DNA of 27,456 nt from Prolixibacteraceae bacterium. GTDB lineage: Bacteria > Bacteroidota > Bacteroidia > Bacteroidales > Prolixibacteraceae. A program made the translations under genes and the position numbers. Shown here in pieces: positions 15,763-24,883 of this stretch. Within the stretch, counting starts at the first letter, position 1. Each line of letters starts with the position of its first letter. The stretch lies in assembly GCA_017998095.1 (NCBI GenBank), contig JAGODU010000038.1, positions 1 through 27,456 of the forward strand, given 5' to 3'. Under the pieces are notes generated by a model. It ran no database searches. It was not told where the DNA came from and saw nothing but the letters and a program-made list of their open reading frames with translations.

Positions 15763-17565
15763 TTAACGTATTGCGTCCTTATATGCTAAGAGTCCACGGT
15801 TATCTATTGCTCCAGTATATCCTGGCCCTCCCGCAGCTACATATCCATTGCTGGCACCTGATTCATCAGAGGTTACCCAGAAAGAATAAAGATGCCCATT
15901 TTCAAGATAGAACCGGAATCTTACTTCCTTTACCTTTAATGTTGAGAGGTCTGCTGATTTATTCCAGGTAATACGATTAATAGTACTATCCGTCGAAACG
16001 GGATTACAATTGCTAAATGTAAATGGCGGAATTACTGTACCCTTTTCATCCAATATTTCAACTTTCAACGACCCTTTAGGGCAATCAACATTAACAAAAA
16101 CATATTTTCCTGTAAAGGATAGTAACCGTGTTGTGAGTAGCCCGCTCTTATAATAAGGAGACATGGAAGCGAAACCATCGCGTCTTAGTATAGCAATGCC
16201 TGTACTGCCATTCGCATAAGTACCACTAAATTTAACCTTAGAGCTAATTCTTTGTTCGTCACCTTGGAACCCAGAATAATAAAACCAAAGCATATTTCCG
16301 ACAATAACACAAATTCCTCCGACTGATTGAACATAACCTCTGTCCCAGGAGCCCTGTTTACGAGTGGCGGGGATAAAAGCTTCACGATCAGGCCGGTGCC
16401 AATGAAACCCATCACGGCTGTATGAAAGTTTCAATTCGGTTGTCTTGGGTATCCCTAATTTCATGCAGACTTCATTAGTAGGGCCAAGATGTATTCCGTG
16501 AAGGCCTAGCATGATGCTTTCATACGCTACTGCAGATAAGTTATATAGTTGAGCCTTATCACCAATAGCTGGATCAGGTAAATCAAGATAATCGGCACTT
16601 GTCCAAAAGACCAGATCATCATCATTCCACTTTGCTCCCTCCAGAAAATTTGAATGTTCACGATAGAGTCTGGCTCGTCCATTAGCACTTCCTGAACGTA
16701 TGCTATATATCCATTTATTACGAAATGGATTGAAAAAAATCGTACTTCTATCACCCAAGAAACCCGTGGGAACAGGTTCACTCCAATAAATGCCATTTGA
16801 AGAAACCATACTGTATCCTGGATTGGGACGTACATATCTAGATGTAAAGAAATTCCCCATTTCCTGACATAAGAACATTTTAAACCGCTCGTTTGGATTT
16901 TTGGCAAAATGATCTAAAAAGACAGTATTAGAATTAGGGATCAAATCAGGGAGTATCCGGTTGGTCCCCACTTGGAGATCCAAACTGGGGCGTTTCCAGT
17001 GAATACCGTCTGTACTTATAGCATAAGCAATGTTCTCAAGCCACCCGGCTTCATACCAGAGCTTGAAAACCTTATCCTGAGGGTCCCACCATACACCACC
17101 ATCTTTGGAAACGGCTGCTGGAAGGTATGGACCATTTGCATACCATGAGTTATATTCACTTCCCTTTTCAAGAGCTGTTTCAGGCTTAAGAACTGGATTG
17201 CCCTCATATTTCTGAGCCTTATGGAACACACGCTTAAGGTTGGTGCTTTCTACCAAAAAATCGTCCACAAATAATTGCCTTCCAACATTTATAGGTATTA
17301 CCCGGGGCGGAGATGATAAGTAAGGAACTGGCATGGGTTCATAGGCAGTGCTATCCATATTATTTGGAGGCCAGATTTTTGGAAGATGTATACCATTGTA
17401 GAGAATCTCGCCAGATTCGTTATCAATCTGTTTTTGTCCCCAAATAATATCTTTTAAAATATTTTGCCTATAATGAGTAATATATGGCATTGCAAGACCT
17501 ACGGCACTGGCAGAAACAGCTTTTTTGAGGAATTTACGGCGATCAGTTTTTTTGATCTTACGCAT
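15763..17565 (-). CDS. Tat-exported five-bladed-propeller protein, glycosidase-like
   Basis: About 600 residues from the ATG at 17565. The frame is open to 17649, but the Tat signal MRKIKKTDRRKFLKKAVSAS sits right at the chosen start, with the twin Arg at positions 9-10 and a short hydrophobic stretch. The mature protein opens with GRQLFVDDFLVE (about 95-106), a hallmark of a family of GH32/GH43-like propeller proteins common in Bacteroidota and Planctomycetota. Repeated blade motifs include YAISTDGIHWKRP, YSMVSSNGIYWSEPVP and LSYSRDGFHWHRP. A C-terminal beta-sandwich-like part (about 460-600) follows. The activity is not established from the sequence. It is most likely a periplasmic glycoside-acting enzyme, encoded between the sialidase-fold gene and the DapA-family gene, and Tat export suggests folding or cofactor loading before secretion. 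Confidence 0.75.
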   Translation of the reverse strand: MRKIKKTDRRKFLKKAVSASAVGLAMPYITHYRQNILKDIIWGQKQIDNESGEILYNGIHLPKIWPPNNMDSTAYEPMPVPYLSSPPRVIPINVGRQLFVDDFLVESTNLKRVFHKAQKYEGNPVLKPETALEKGSEYNSWYANGPYLPAAVSKDGGVWWDPQDKVFKLWYEAGWLENIAYAISTDGIHWKRPSLDLQVGTNRILPDLIPNSNTVFLDHFAKNPNERFKMFLCQEMGNFFTSRYVRPNPGYSMVSSNGIYWSEPVPTGFLGDRSTIFFNPFRNKWIYSIRSGSANGRARLYREHSNFLEGAKWNDDDLVFWTSADYLDLPDPAIGDKAQLYNLSAVAYESIMLGLHGIHLGPTNEVCMKLGIPKTTELKLSYSRDGFHWHRPDREAFIPATRKQGSWDRGYVQSVGGICVIVGNMLWFYYSGFQGDEQRISSKVKFSGTYANGSTGIAILRRDGFASMSPYYKSGLLTTRLLSFTGKYVFVNVDCPKGSLKVEILDEKGTVIPPFTFSNCNPVSTDSTINRITWNKSADLSTLKVKEVRFRFYLENGHLYSFWVTSDESGASNGYVAAGGPGYTGAIDNRGLLAYKDAIR

Positions 17566-17711
17566 AGAAATATTAATAATAAGAATTTTTTCCGTTATGG
17601 AAATTTCTTCTTTCTCAAAATGCAAATAGCAAACTTCTCTGTTTAACACAAAAGTTCAAGAAACCTGTAATCCCTTAACAAAAACATATAACTTCATTAT
17701 CCTGACTATAG

Positions 17712-17737
17712 TTATCGAATGTGACACTTGTCGATAA
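17712..17737. repeat. 7-bp inverted repeat upstream of the Tat-propeller gene
   Basis: TTATCGA and TCGATAA are separated by 12 bases, about 150 bp upstream of the Tat-propeller start and 85 bp after the sialidase-fold gene. This could be an operator or a weak hairpin between the two genes. No T-run follows. Confidence 0.3.
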
Positions 17738-17821
17738 TATAATCAATACAAGAATTATGGCGTGAAAACGGACTAAAAAAACCTAATACAATGATAATGA
17801 ATATTCAACCGAGTGTTGAGA

Positions 17822-19063
17822 TTATTTTTTTGTCCTGTTTGGTACTTCAACCCACCAATGATAAATATTTACTCTTGGGCCATTATAACTAATATCTGCC
17901 TGGATTAAAAGTCTTCTAGAAGATGATGAATTATACTTGCCTACTGTAGCATTGCCAGAATAGAAATCACCAGCACCAGCACGAGGGGTGTTTTGTCGTG
18001 TCACCAAATATACACCCTCATCCCAATTAATACCATCTTTAGATGAGTATAACACAAAATTGTTAGGATTATCTCCATAACTGCCACTTCTTCCATGAAT
18101 AAAATAGTAATCTCCGATTTTCTCTGACATTTGAGGGTTTCTTATAGCCTTGGCAAAATAAGTGGTTTTAACCTCAGACCAAGTATGTCCACCATCTTTG
18201 CTTATTACGTACGGAATGTTTTTCTCATCTGTATCTAGGCTGGGATTGGCATATCGGCCAGAGGTAGGATATGGGTAGGAATAGACAATTATATGCCCAT
18301 TATCCAATACTGCCGCGGCAGAATAATAGTTTCTATGATCAAAAGGCAATATACTACGTCTACTGAACGATTTACCATTATCTTTTGAAACATATAAGGA
18401 ATAAGGACCGACACCAGGACTTTGTGCGCCACCAAAAAGAATAATGAATACTTCATTATTATACACGAACCCAGTATTAAATGTCAGTGAAATATCATCT
18501 ACAGTAGCATCTTCATCATATTCGATTGGATCGCTCCAGGTGTATCCGTTATCGTGGCTCAGCAAATAAACAGGTGGCAATTGTTTGCGCCAATTAGCAT
18601 CTGCAAATCTCACCACAGTGGCTATTAATGTGCCATCAGGTGCTGTAATAACACCAAACACCATCGCTGAATATACTTCATCATATTTATTCCATACATC
18701 CAAGGAATATTTGAAATCAACAGGTTCACTCCATGTTTTTCCTCCGTCAGTTGAACGTTTATATGAGGACCAACCCCCACAGCCATGCCCATTCCACTGT
18801 TCAGCCCATGTATTCATATAAAATGCTATAATATCTCCATTAAGGCACTCTGTTACAGCATGACCTCCATGTCCAGAACGACTATTCTTTTCATGATCAA
18901 CAAACAAAATCCCTTCATTAGGAATATTCTCTGGAATGATTTGGTATGGCATTTGAAAGGACTTACGAGGGTTTTTATTCATTTCCTTTAAAGATTGAGC
19001 ACAAGTTAATCCGAAAACAAACAACAAAATGCATAAGCAACAAATTGATTTAACTTTTTTCAT
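17822..19063 (-). CDS. Sialidase-fold (BNR repeat) secreted protein
   Basis: 413 residues with a type I signal peptide (MKKVKSICCLCILLFVFGLT, probable cleavage after CA at 21-22). Five Asp-box motifs mark a six-bladed sialidase-fold propeller: STDGGKTW (104-111), SHDNGYTW (169-176), SKDNGKSF (226-233), SKDGGHTW (288-295) and SKDGINW (about 342). The N-terminal blade is Gly/His-rich (SGHGGHAVTECLNGDIIAFY). The FRIP/YRIP motif carrying the first catalytic arginine of true GH33 sialidases is not seen, so neuraminidase activity is doubtful. Other members of this fold are lyases, hydrolases or binding proteins. It follows susD after a hairpin and probably acts on the glycan bound by SusD. Confidence 0.8.
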   Translation of the reverse strand: MKKVKSICCLCILLFVFGLTCAQSLKEMNKNPRKSFQMPYQIIPENIPNEGILFVDHEKNSRSGHGGHAVTECLNGDIIAFYMNTWAEQWNGHGCGGWSSYKRSTDGGKTWSEPVDFKYSLDVWNKYDEVYSAMVFGVITAPDGTLIATVVRFADANWRKQLPPVYLLSHDNGYTWSDPIEYDEDATVDDISLTFNTGFVYNNEVFIILFGGAQSPGVGPYSLYVSKDNGKSFSRRSILPFDHRNYYSAAAVLDNGHIIVYSYPYPTSGRYANPSLDTDEKNIPYVISKDGGHTWSEVKTTYFAKAIRNPQMSEKIGDYYFIHGRSGSYGDNPNNFVLYSSKDGINWDEGVYLVTRQNTPRAGAGDFYSGNATVGKYNSSSSRRLLIQADISYNGPRVNIYHWWVEVPNRTKK

Positions 19064-19174
19064 CTTATTTGATTTAATAATTTATTGATATAATCTAGAA
19101 CTTTTCAAGTTACTCCCCATCCTTAATCTTTTATTACACAATACGATTAATCCGGAATGAATTATTCGAGTAAT

Positions 19175-19247
19175 GGAATGCACAACACGTACACACTAAA
19201 TTAAACGAAATTAGGTAGTGTATCAAATAGTAGATGATGTGCATTCC
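19175..19247 (-). other. Long hairpin in the susD-sialidase intergenic region
   Basis: A 10-bp perfect outer stem (GGAATGCACA at 19175, TGTGCATTCC at 19238) encloses a second inverted pair (ACACTA at 19193, TAGTGT at 19216). On the minus strand it begins 9 bp after the susD stop and has no strong U-tract, so it looks more like a processing or stabilising 3' structure than a terminator. Such structures are known to raise susCD mRNA relative to downstream genes. Confidence 0.55.
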
Positions 19248-19256
19248 AAGTTTATA

Positions 19257-21056
19257 TTATTTCCATAGCGGATCTTGTTCCAATACACCTGGTTGAGCAT
19301 CGAGCTGGTTTTGTGGTAATGGCCAACGAGTATTTTTCTCTTTGGTATAAACGGCATCCAACATAGCATACCTGAATTCAGAATCCTTCTCAATAAATTC
19401 TGTTAACACTTCGTAGTCAATGCCCCAACGTACCAGATCAAAAAAACGCTGACCTTCCATTGCAAATTCGAGACGATGTTCCATACGGACCGCTTCCCTA
19501 GCATATTCCTGGGATGGAAAAGAAGGATATTCACTTATTAAATAATTGGCGGCAGGTTGAGTCCAGTCAACGACAGCATCAGATGGTCCTGATGGGTATT
19601 CATAATTAAGGACCTTGCCCATAGTTATGTTTACGGGATTTGCAGCCCTTCTACGCACCCGATTGACTAATTGCCGTGCTGTTTCAAGATCACCCTCTTC
19701 CACTGCACATTCAGCCCTCCATAATAGTATGCGAGCATACCTAAGATACCTATAATTAATTGAATGCTGACGTTTGTATAGAGGATTTTGTGCAATAGCT
19801 TCTTCGTCCTTACTATACATGAGCTTTTTTTGAAGATAAGGTCCACCAAATGATTGTGAACGGATCCATTCAGCACCTGTCATGATACCCCAACCGAGGA
19901 AATCGACTCCTCGTCTGCCAATTGTTTGGTCCAAACGGGGATCAACAGGGTGATTAGTTGGTATAAATTCAACGTTGGAGGGAATGTTATAGTCATTTTC
20001 CAAATTCGTTTCATTGAATTTTGGGCCATCAATTCCTAACAAAGGCAGACCATTGTCATCAACCTTAAAAGCATTTACTAAATCCTGGGTAGGTTGGTAA
20101 AAACCACAACATACCGGCAGGAATCTATTATAAGCATTACAAAGTTGACTATCCATATTAGCGTGGACACTTTGTGTGCCAGAACCATCATTAACAGATT
20201 GCTGTGTTTCAAACAGAGATTCTATATTATTTTCTGTAACTGCAGAAAAGTTGTCACGGAAATTTTCTACCAAATCAAATTTACCACTGTTAATAATATT
20301 ATCAAGCAGGACTTGAGCTTCTGAGTATTTATGCTGAAGAAGAAGAACATAGGCCTTAATACCCATTGCGGCCCATTTTGTTGCTCTACCAGGTTCTCCA
20401 GGATATGTATCAGCCAGATTGTCAATTGCAAATTGCAGATCAGCTTCTATCTCAGGCCAAATGACATGATCATTCTTTACTGTTTTAGGATCAACATCTT
20501 CTGAGATATAGGGAATCTGCCAAAACGTTAGTTGTAATTGGAGATGCCAGAAAGCCCTGATGAATATAGCCTGAGCTTTAATATCAGTGACTTTATTAAT
20601 ATCATTAATGCGTGGTTCCGCGATAACTAAAGTCTTTAGTACTTCATTTGCCCGGGCTATACCGTCGTAGCCAATTTTCCATCTATATTCCAACCAAGGA
20701 TTAACGGACGTTGTTTCATATCGTTCAATATGAAACAAGTCTATAATATCTCCAGCAGTAGAACCCTTTGTGGCATCGTCGGAAGCTAAATTCCATGCCC
20801 AATTCTTAGGAGTACCTGCAGCAGCCATACTTTGGTTGGCAAATTCAGAACCATCCATGGTAGCATAGGCACCTATTAACAGTAGATTTACTCCCTTTTC
20901 GTCAGCAAAGGATTCTATGGTTGTAACACCTTTCGGCATTTTCTCCAGAAAATCTTCACAATCAGACAAAGTTACAGATAATGTTATTAATACGATTATA
21001 ATCAACCTGCTCTTTATCATTAGATTCTTTCTTGGAACTACTTTGATATTTTTCAT
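19257..21056 (-). CDS. SusD/RagB-family outer-membrane glycan-binding lipoprotein
   Basis: About 599 residues from the ATG at 21056. The frame extends to a TTG at 21086, and a second ATG at 21020 gives a textbook lipoprotein signal (MIKSRLIIIVLITLSVTLSD then Cys). Family marks are CEDFLEKMPKGVTTIESFAD at the mature N-terminus, the TPR-type helices around AIFIRAFWHLQLQLTFW, LWRAECAVEEGDLETARQLV, and the C-terminal AREAVRMEHRLEFAMEGQRF followed by DLVRWG. SusD caps the SusC barrel and captures the oligosaccharide. It follows susC by about 40 bp and is co-transcribed. Substrate specificity of SusD proteins cannot be read from sequence. Confidence 0.94.
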   Translation of the reverse strand: MKNIKVVPRKNLMIKSRLIIIVLITLSVTLSDCEDFLEKMPKGVTTIESFADEKGVNLLLIGAYATMDGSEFANQSMAAAGTPKNWAWNLASDDATKGSTAGDIIDLFHIERYETTSVNPWLEYRWKIGYDGIARANEVLKTLVIAEPRINDINKVTDIKAQAIFIRAFWHLQLQLTFWQIPYISEDVDPKTVKNDHVIWPEIEADLQFAIDNLADTYPGEPGRATKWAAMGIKAYVLLLQHKYSEAQVLLDNIINSGKFDLVENFRDNFSAVTENNIESLFETQQSVNDGSGTQSVHANMDSQLCNAYNRFLPVCCGFYQPTQDLVNAFKVDDNGLPLLGIDGPKFNETNLENDYNIPSNVEFIPTNHPVDPRLDQTIGRRGVDFLGWGIMTGAEWIRSQSFGGPYLQKKLMYSKDEEAIAQNPLYKRQHSINYRYLRYARILLWRAECAVEEGDLETARQLVNRVRRRAANPVNITMGKVLNYEYPSGPSDAVVDWTQPAANYLISEYPSFPSQEYAREAVRMEHRLEFAMEGQRFFDLVRWGIDYEVLTEFIEKDSEFRYAMLDAVYTKEKNTRWPLPQNQLDAQPGVLEQDPLWK

Positions 21057-21096
21057 ATGTAAAATATTTAAGTTCAGTTGTTTCAAAATTATTCTA

Positions 21097-24000
21097 TTAA
21101 AAACTCATATTAATCCCAAACATATACCTTCTGGGTGCAGGCCAGTTTCCTAAATCTATTCCATATCCTGAATCAGAGCTGCTTACTGAAGGATCGAGAC
21201 CAGAGTACTTCGTAATAGTAAATAGATCCGTTGCGCTTATATAAACATGGAAATTCTGAACCCGGATAAGTTTGTTTAAATGCCCTGATAAATCATATCC
21301 CAGTTGCAAATCCCTTAATCTTAAATATGATCCGTTTTCTACATAATAACTGGACGGCAATTGACTGTGAGAATCGTTTACTTGAGCAATGCACATTTTT
21401 GCATCTTTATTATCTTTCAGGTACGGACTACCCCAGGATTCATACAGTCTTTTTTTACTTCGGTTTGATTGGAAAAAGTTCATATCATTAGTCCGACGCA
21501 ACATGTTTACCATATCATTACCGACAGATGAATAGAAATTGGCTAAAAGTTTAAATCTCTTGTAATTTATATTTGCAACCAGACCTGCAATAAAATCAGG
21601 ATGTGGGTTTCCAATATAAGTACGATCTTTCCCATCAATTACGTCATCATCATTAACATCCCTATACTTGAATTGACCAGCATTATTATAAGCACCTCCA
21701 AATTGCGGTGAATAATTCGCAGCTTCTTCTTGGGATTGAAATATTCCTACAACGTCATATCCGTAAAATGATGGAAATGGTTGACCTTTTTCAGTTTGCA
21801 CGATTGAGAATTCCCTGTATGAAGGACCGATGAGTTTTTCGTCTTCTTTGTTAGATAATTTGATAACTTCATTTTTATAATGTGAAACATTTAAGGTAAG
21901 ACTATAATTAAAGTCCTTGGCTAAAGGAGACTGGTAAGTCAACTGTAAATCGAATCCTCGATTCCGCATATTACCAATATTAACCGCCGGCGCAGTTCCA
22001 TTTCCCATAACAGCAGGTACAATAACAGTATATAGCATATCCTTGGTATCTTTCTGCCATAAATCAAAAGTCAGGATGATACTTTTAAAAAAAGTAGCAT
22101 CAATTCCAATGGTTTTTGATATTGTTGTTTCCCACTTAGTCATCGGATTACCAAATGACGCCAACGCAAACCCTGATTCAAGAACGTTTTTTCCAGTTAT
22201 GGGATAGCATGTTCTGAGAACATTTAAGCTATATGTGGAATATGAATTATAGTTACCAATATTGTCATTTCCAGATTGTCCCCAACTCACACGAAGCTTA
22301 AGATCATTCAACCAGTTATTAGTTCCAGCTAAGAATTTTTCTTCTGAAACCCTCCAGGCTGCACCAACAGAAGCAAAATTACCCCAAGGATTTTCTAATC
22401 CAAACCGAGAGGAACCATCACGACGGAATGTAGCATCCAGAAGATATTTATTTTCATATCCATAGTTTAAACGTCCGAAGAATGATAGAGTTGACCAATC
22501 ATAAGCAGAACCTGAGTTATCCCGCAACCCTTCTCCTGCATTGAGTACCATATAATCCAGGTCAGTTGAAAAGTAATTATTCCTAAGTGCACTAAAATTC
22601 CTACCAGTTCTCCATAGTGCCTCAGTACCTATTAAAACCTGAAGGCTATGAATATCGGCCAAAGTTTTTGAATAATTAAGAGTATTTGTAAAGTTAAACT
22701 GTTTATAAGCACTCAAAGACTCAGTTAGTTGGTCAAATCCTCTGGCTTGATAAGATTCATAATTATTCTCCAACGGATATACTAAACGATCTTCGTCTAA
22801 GATATATCCAAACAGAGATTTAAAATTCAAATCTTTCGTAATTGAGAGGTTACCATAAAAATTACCAACTAATTCTAATACACCTGAATTACGATTTCTA
22901 TCACGGTATACTTCAGCGAGTGGATTAACACGTGCGTCAAAAGCTGCTACTTTGGTAATAGGAGCCCAATTCCCCATTATATCGTAAACTGGTAAAATGG
23001 TTGGCACAGTTGCAATAACTGCTGCCGGGCCACTTTCGCCCTGATCTCGACTCCCATTAAAATTTGAAAAACCCAGTCTATTAACTGTGCCAATTTCTAA
23101 CCAATTTGTTGCATAAGAAACTAAATTGATATTAAATGTATAACGTTGATAATCGGAATATTTTACAACTCCTTCCTCGTTTAAAAATCCCAAACCGACA
23201 CCATAGGCAACTTTTTCTGAACCACCCGTTAATGAAAAGGTAACTTCATTAGTCATTGCAGCGGGTCGATACAATAAATCATACCAATCAGTACCTTCTG
23301 GGTTTGCTTTTGAAATTTGGTATGTATTCTTATCGTACAAGCTCTCATCTACTTGATTTGCACCAGCAGGAACAACATAAACAGGTATTACAGGCTTCTC
23401 GCCGTTACCATATTGGGCATGATTCGGTTCTATCCCGTCATTATGTGCTTCTAGCCACAGCATTTCACCATATTCCCTGGGATTAAGCAGATCTAACTTC
23501 GCATAATTTCTTGCAAATCCTGTCCTCACATTAAGATCTATCTTTGTGGCAGCGTTTTGTTTCCCTTTTTTGGTTGTAACTAAAATAACACCATTTGATC
23601 CCCTTGCTCCATAAATTGCTGTAGAAGCGGCATCCTTTAGGACGCTAATAGATTCAATATCTTCAGGATTAAGATTAAGTGTTCTGCCTCCAGGTATACC
23701 ATCAATCACCCATAAAGGATCATTATTACCAATAGTACCTAGTCCATGTATCCTGATTTTAGCATCTTGGCCCGGTACATTACTTTTATAAACATCAACT
23801 CCTGATACAAGGCCTTGTATTGATTCTGTCAATCTTCCTTTAGCATTGGTCAGGATATCATCAACATTAACAACTGATAAACTGCCAGTAAGACTTGCTT
23901 TTTTTTGAGTTCCATAGCCAACCACAACCACATCTTCTAATCCTATGACATCAGCTTTCATAGTTACATTAATTGTGGTATTGTTTTCTAATGCAATTTC

Positions 24001-24603
24001 TTGAGGCAACATTCCGACAAAAGAGAATTGAAGTATTTGATTGTTATCAGGAACCTCCAAAATAAAGTTACCGTCCATATCGGTTACTGTTCCCAGAATA
24101 GTGCCTTTTACTTTGACGGTCACTCCAGGTAAGGGGTCCCCCTTTTCATCTTTAACTGTACCACTAATTCTAATTGATTGTGGTTTTACTTTGGCGTTAG
24201 AACTTTTCAGGTATTCTTTTGGAGACAGAATAATTTGCCTGTCTAGAACAATATATTCCACATCCATTCCGGAAAAAATCTGGTTTAGTACCTTATCAAT
24301 TTTTTCCTCTCTTACTTGTAGACTGACTTTTCTGTCTGTATCAATCAGTTTTTGGTTGAAGCAGAAATAGAATTCACTTTGCGTCTCAATTTCCTTGAGC
24401 ACTAGTTCTAAGTCCGTTTCGCATAAGTTCAATGTTAAATTGGTTTTCTGAGAATATGTATTCCCGGCAAAAACTTGAGTAACAGCAAAAGTCAGCAAGA
24501 AAGCGGTTAGTCTCATAATTTTCGGAATTTTCAAAACACGAGTTACTTTTAAAAGTGCTTTTAAATTTTTTTTCATAGTTTTGTACGCTTTAGCGTTAGA
24601 CAT
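21097..24603 (-). CDS. SusC/RagA-family TonB-dependent receptor with STN domain
   Basis: A 1168-residue TonB-linked outer-membrane importer. The signal segment is at about 29-47 (IMRLTAFLLTFAVTQVFA). The STN domain (about 54-127), used for signalling to a FecR anti-sigma factor, follows. Next is a carboxypeptidase-D-regulatory-like domain (about 144-215; ISGTVKDEKGDPLPGVTVKV). The TonB-box region EDVVVVGYGTQKK (about 223-235) precedes a plug with DPLWVIDGIPGG and SISVLKDAASTAIYGARGSN. The 22-strand barrel ends RRYMFGINMSF. The start at 24603 is supported by AGGAG six bases upstream; an internal ATG at 24576 is the alternative. STN presence fits the fecR gene 280 bp upstream. The leader and start codon are overlapped by a predicted antisense RNA. 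Confidence 0.95.
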   Translation of the reverse strand: MSNAKAYKTMKKNLKALLKVTRVLKIPKIMRLTAFLLTFAVTQVFAGNTYSQKTNLTLNLCETDLELVLKEIETQSEFYFCFNQKLIDTDRKVSLQVREEKIDKVLNQIFSGMDVEYIVLDRQIILSPKEYLKSSNAKVKPQSIRISGTVKDEKGDPLPGVTVKVKGTILGTVTDMDGNFILEVPDNNQILQFSFVGMLPQEIALENNTTINVTMKADVIGLEDVVVVGYGTQKKASLTGSLSVVNVDDILTNAKGRLTESIQGLVSGVDVYKSNVPGQDAKIRIHGLGTIGNNDPLWVIDGIPGGRTLNLNPEDIESISVLKDAASTAIYGARGSNGVILVTTKKGKQNAATKIDLNVRTGFARNYAKLDLLNPREYGEMLWLEAHNDGIEPNHAQYGNGEKPVIPVYVVPAGANQVDESLYDKNTYQISKANPEGTDWYDLLYRPAAMTNEVTFSLTGGSEKVAYGVGLGFLNEEGVVKYSDYQRYTFNINLVSYATNWLEIGTVNRLGFSNFNGSRDQGESGPAAVIATVPTILPVYDIMGNWAPITKVAAFDARVNPLAEVYRDRNRNSGVLELVGNFYGNLSITKDLNFKSLFGYILDEDRLVYPLENNYESYQARGFDQLTESLSAYKQFNFTNTLNYSKTLADIHSLQVLIGTEALWRTGRNFSALRNNYFSTDLDYMVLNAGEGLRDNSGSAYDWSTLSFFGRLNYGYENKYLLDATFRRDGSSRFGLENPWGNFASVGAAWRVSEEKFLAGTNNWLNDLKLRVSWGQSGNDNIGNYNSYSTYSLNVLRTCYPITGKNVLESGFALASFGNPMTKWETTISKTIGIDATFFKSIILTFDLWQKDTKDMLYTVIVPAVMGNGTAPAVNIGNMRNRGFDLQLTYQSPLAKDFNYSLTLNVSHYKNEVIKLSNKEDEKLIGPSYREFSIVQTEKGQPFPSFYGYDVVGIFQSQEEAANYSPQFGGAYNNAGQFKYRDVNDDDVIDGKDRTYIGNPHPDFIAGLVANINYKRFKLLANFYSSVGNDMVNMLRRTNDMNFFQSNRSKKRLYESWGSPYLKDNKDAKMCIAQVNDSHSQLPSSYYVENGSYLRLRDLQLGYDLSGHLNKLIRVQNFHVYISATDLFTITKYSGLDPSVSSSDSGYGIDLGNWPAPRRYMFGINMSF
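24576..24583 (+). promoter_or_regulatory. Bacteroidota -7 promoter element on the strand opposite susC
   Basis: TAGTTTTG matches the Bacteroides -7 consensus TAnnTTTG exactly, on the plus strand inside the first codons of susC. The expected start of transcription is near 24588-24591. The -33 box is weak: no exact TTTG is found at the expected spacing, only T-rich DNA. Confidence 0.45.
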
Positions 24604-24690
24604 AAAAATCTCCTGATACTTACTCAGGTTGAAAAGATGGATGCTAAAATTTACGCAGGAAAGTGTGACCGCACTTTCCTGTTTTTTGTT
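24588..24690 (+). ncRNA. Predicted cis-antisense RNA over the susC start
   Basis: A transcript of about 100 nt is predicted from the TAGTTTTG element to the terminator at 24656-24690. It would be fully complementary to the susC start codon (24601-24603), the AGGAG ribosome-binding site (24610-24614) and the leader. It contains a small hairpin (CCTGA at 24612, TCAGG at 24624) whose mirror image in susC mRNA includes part of the ribosome-binding site. Antisense RNAs of this size and position, between anti-sigma gene and susC, are a known repressor class in Bacteroides utilization loci (DonS-type). No plus-strand protein gene explains the terminator. Expression is untested. Confidence 0.55.
24656..24690 (+). 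terminator. Intrinsic terminator, plus strand
   Basis: A perfect 10-bp stem (CAGGAAAGTG and CACTTTCCTG) with the 6-base loop TGACCG is followed directly by TTTTTTG and further T-rich sequence. This is the strongest intrinsic terminator in the window, and it faces opposite to all neighbouring genes. On the minus strand it is a hairpin in the susC leader without a U-tract. Confidence 0.8.
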
Positions 24691-24883
24691 TTGTTTCTAA
24701 TCATAGGCAATTGTTTTTATTTATATTTAATAGTAATCTTAGGAGGATTTATTATTATTCAAACTAGAATCATTTTAAACTACTTTTCTTATTTATTGTT
24801 AAACTATAAACTCAAGTATTATTATTGTTTTTATATTAAGCACCTTAAAACTCATCCTTATGTAGAAAAGGTGATTAATGAAA

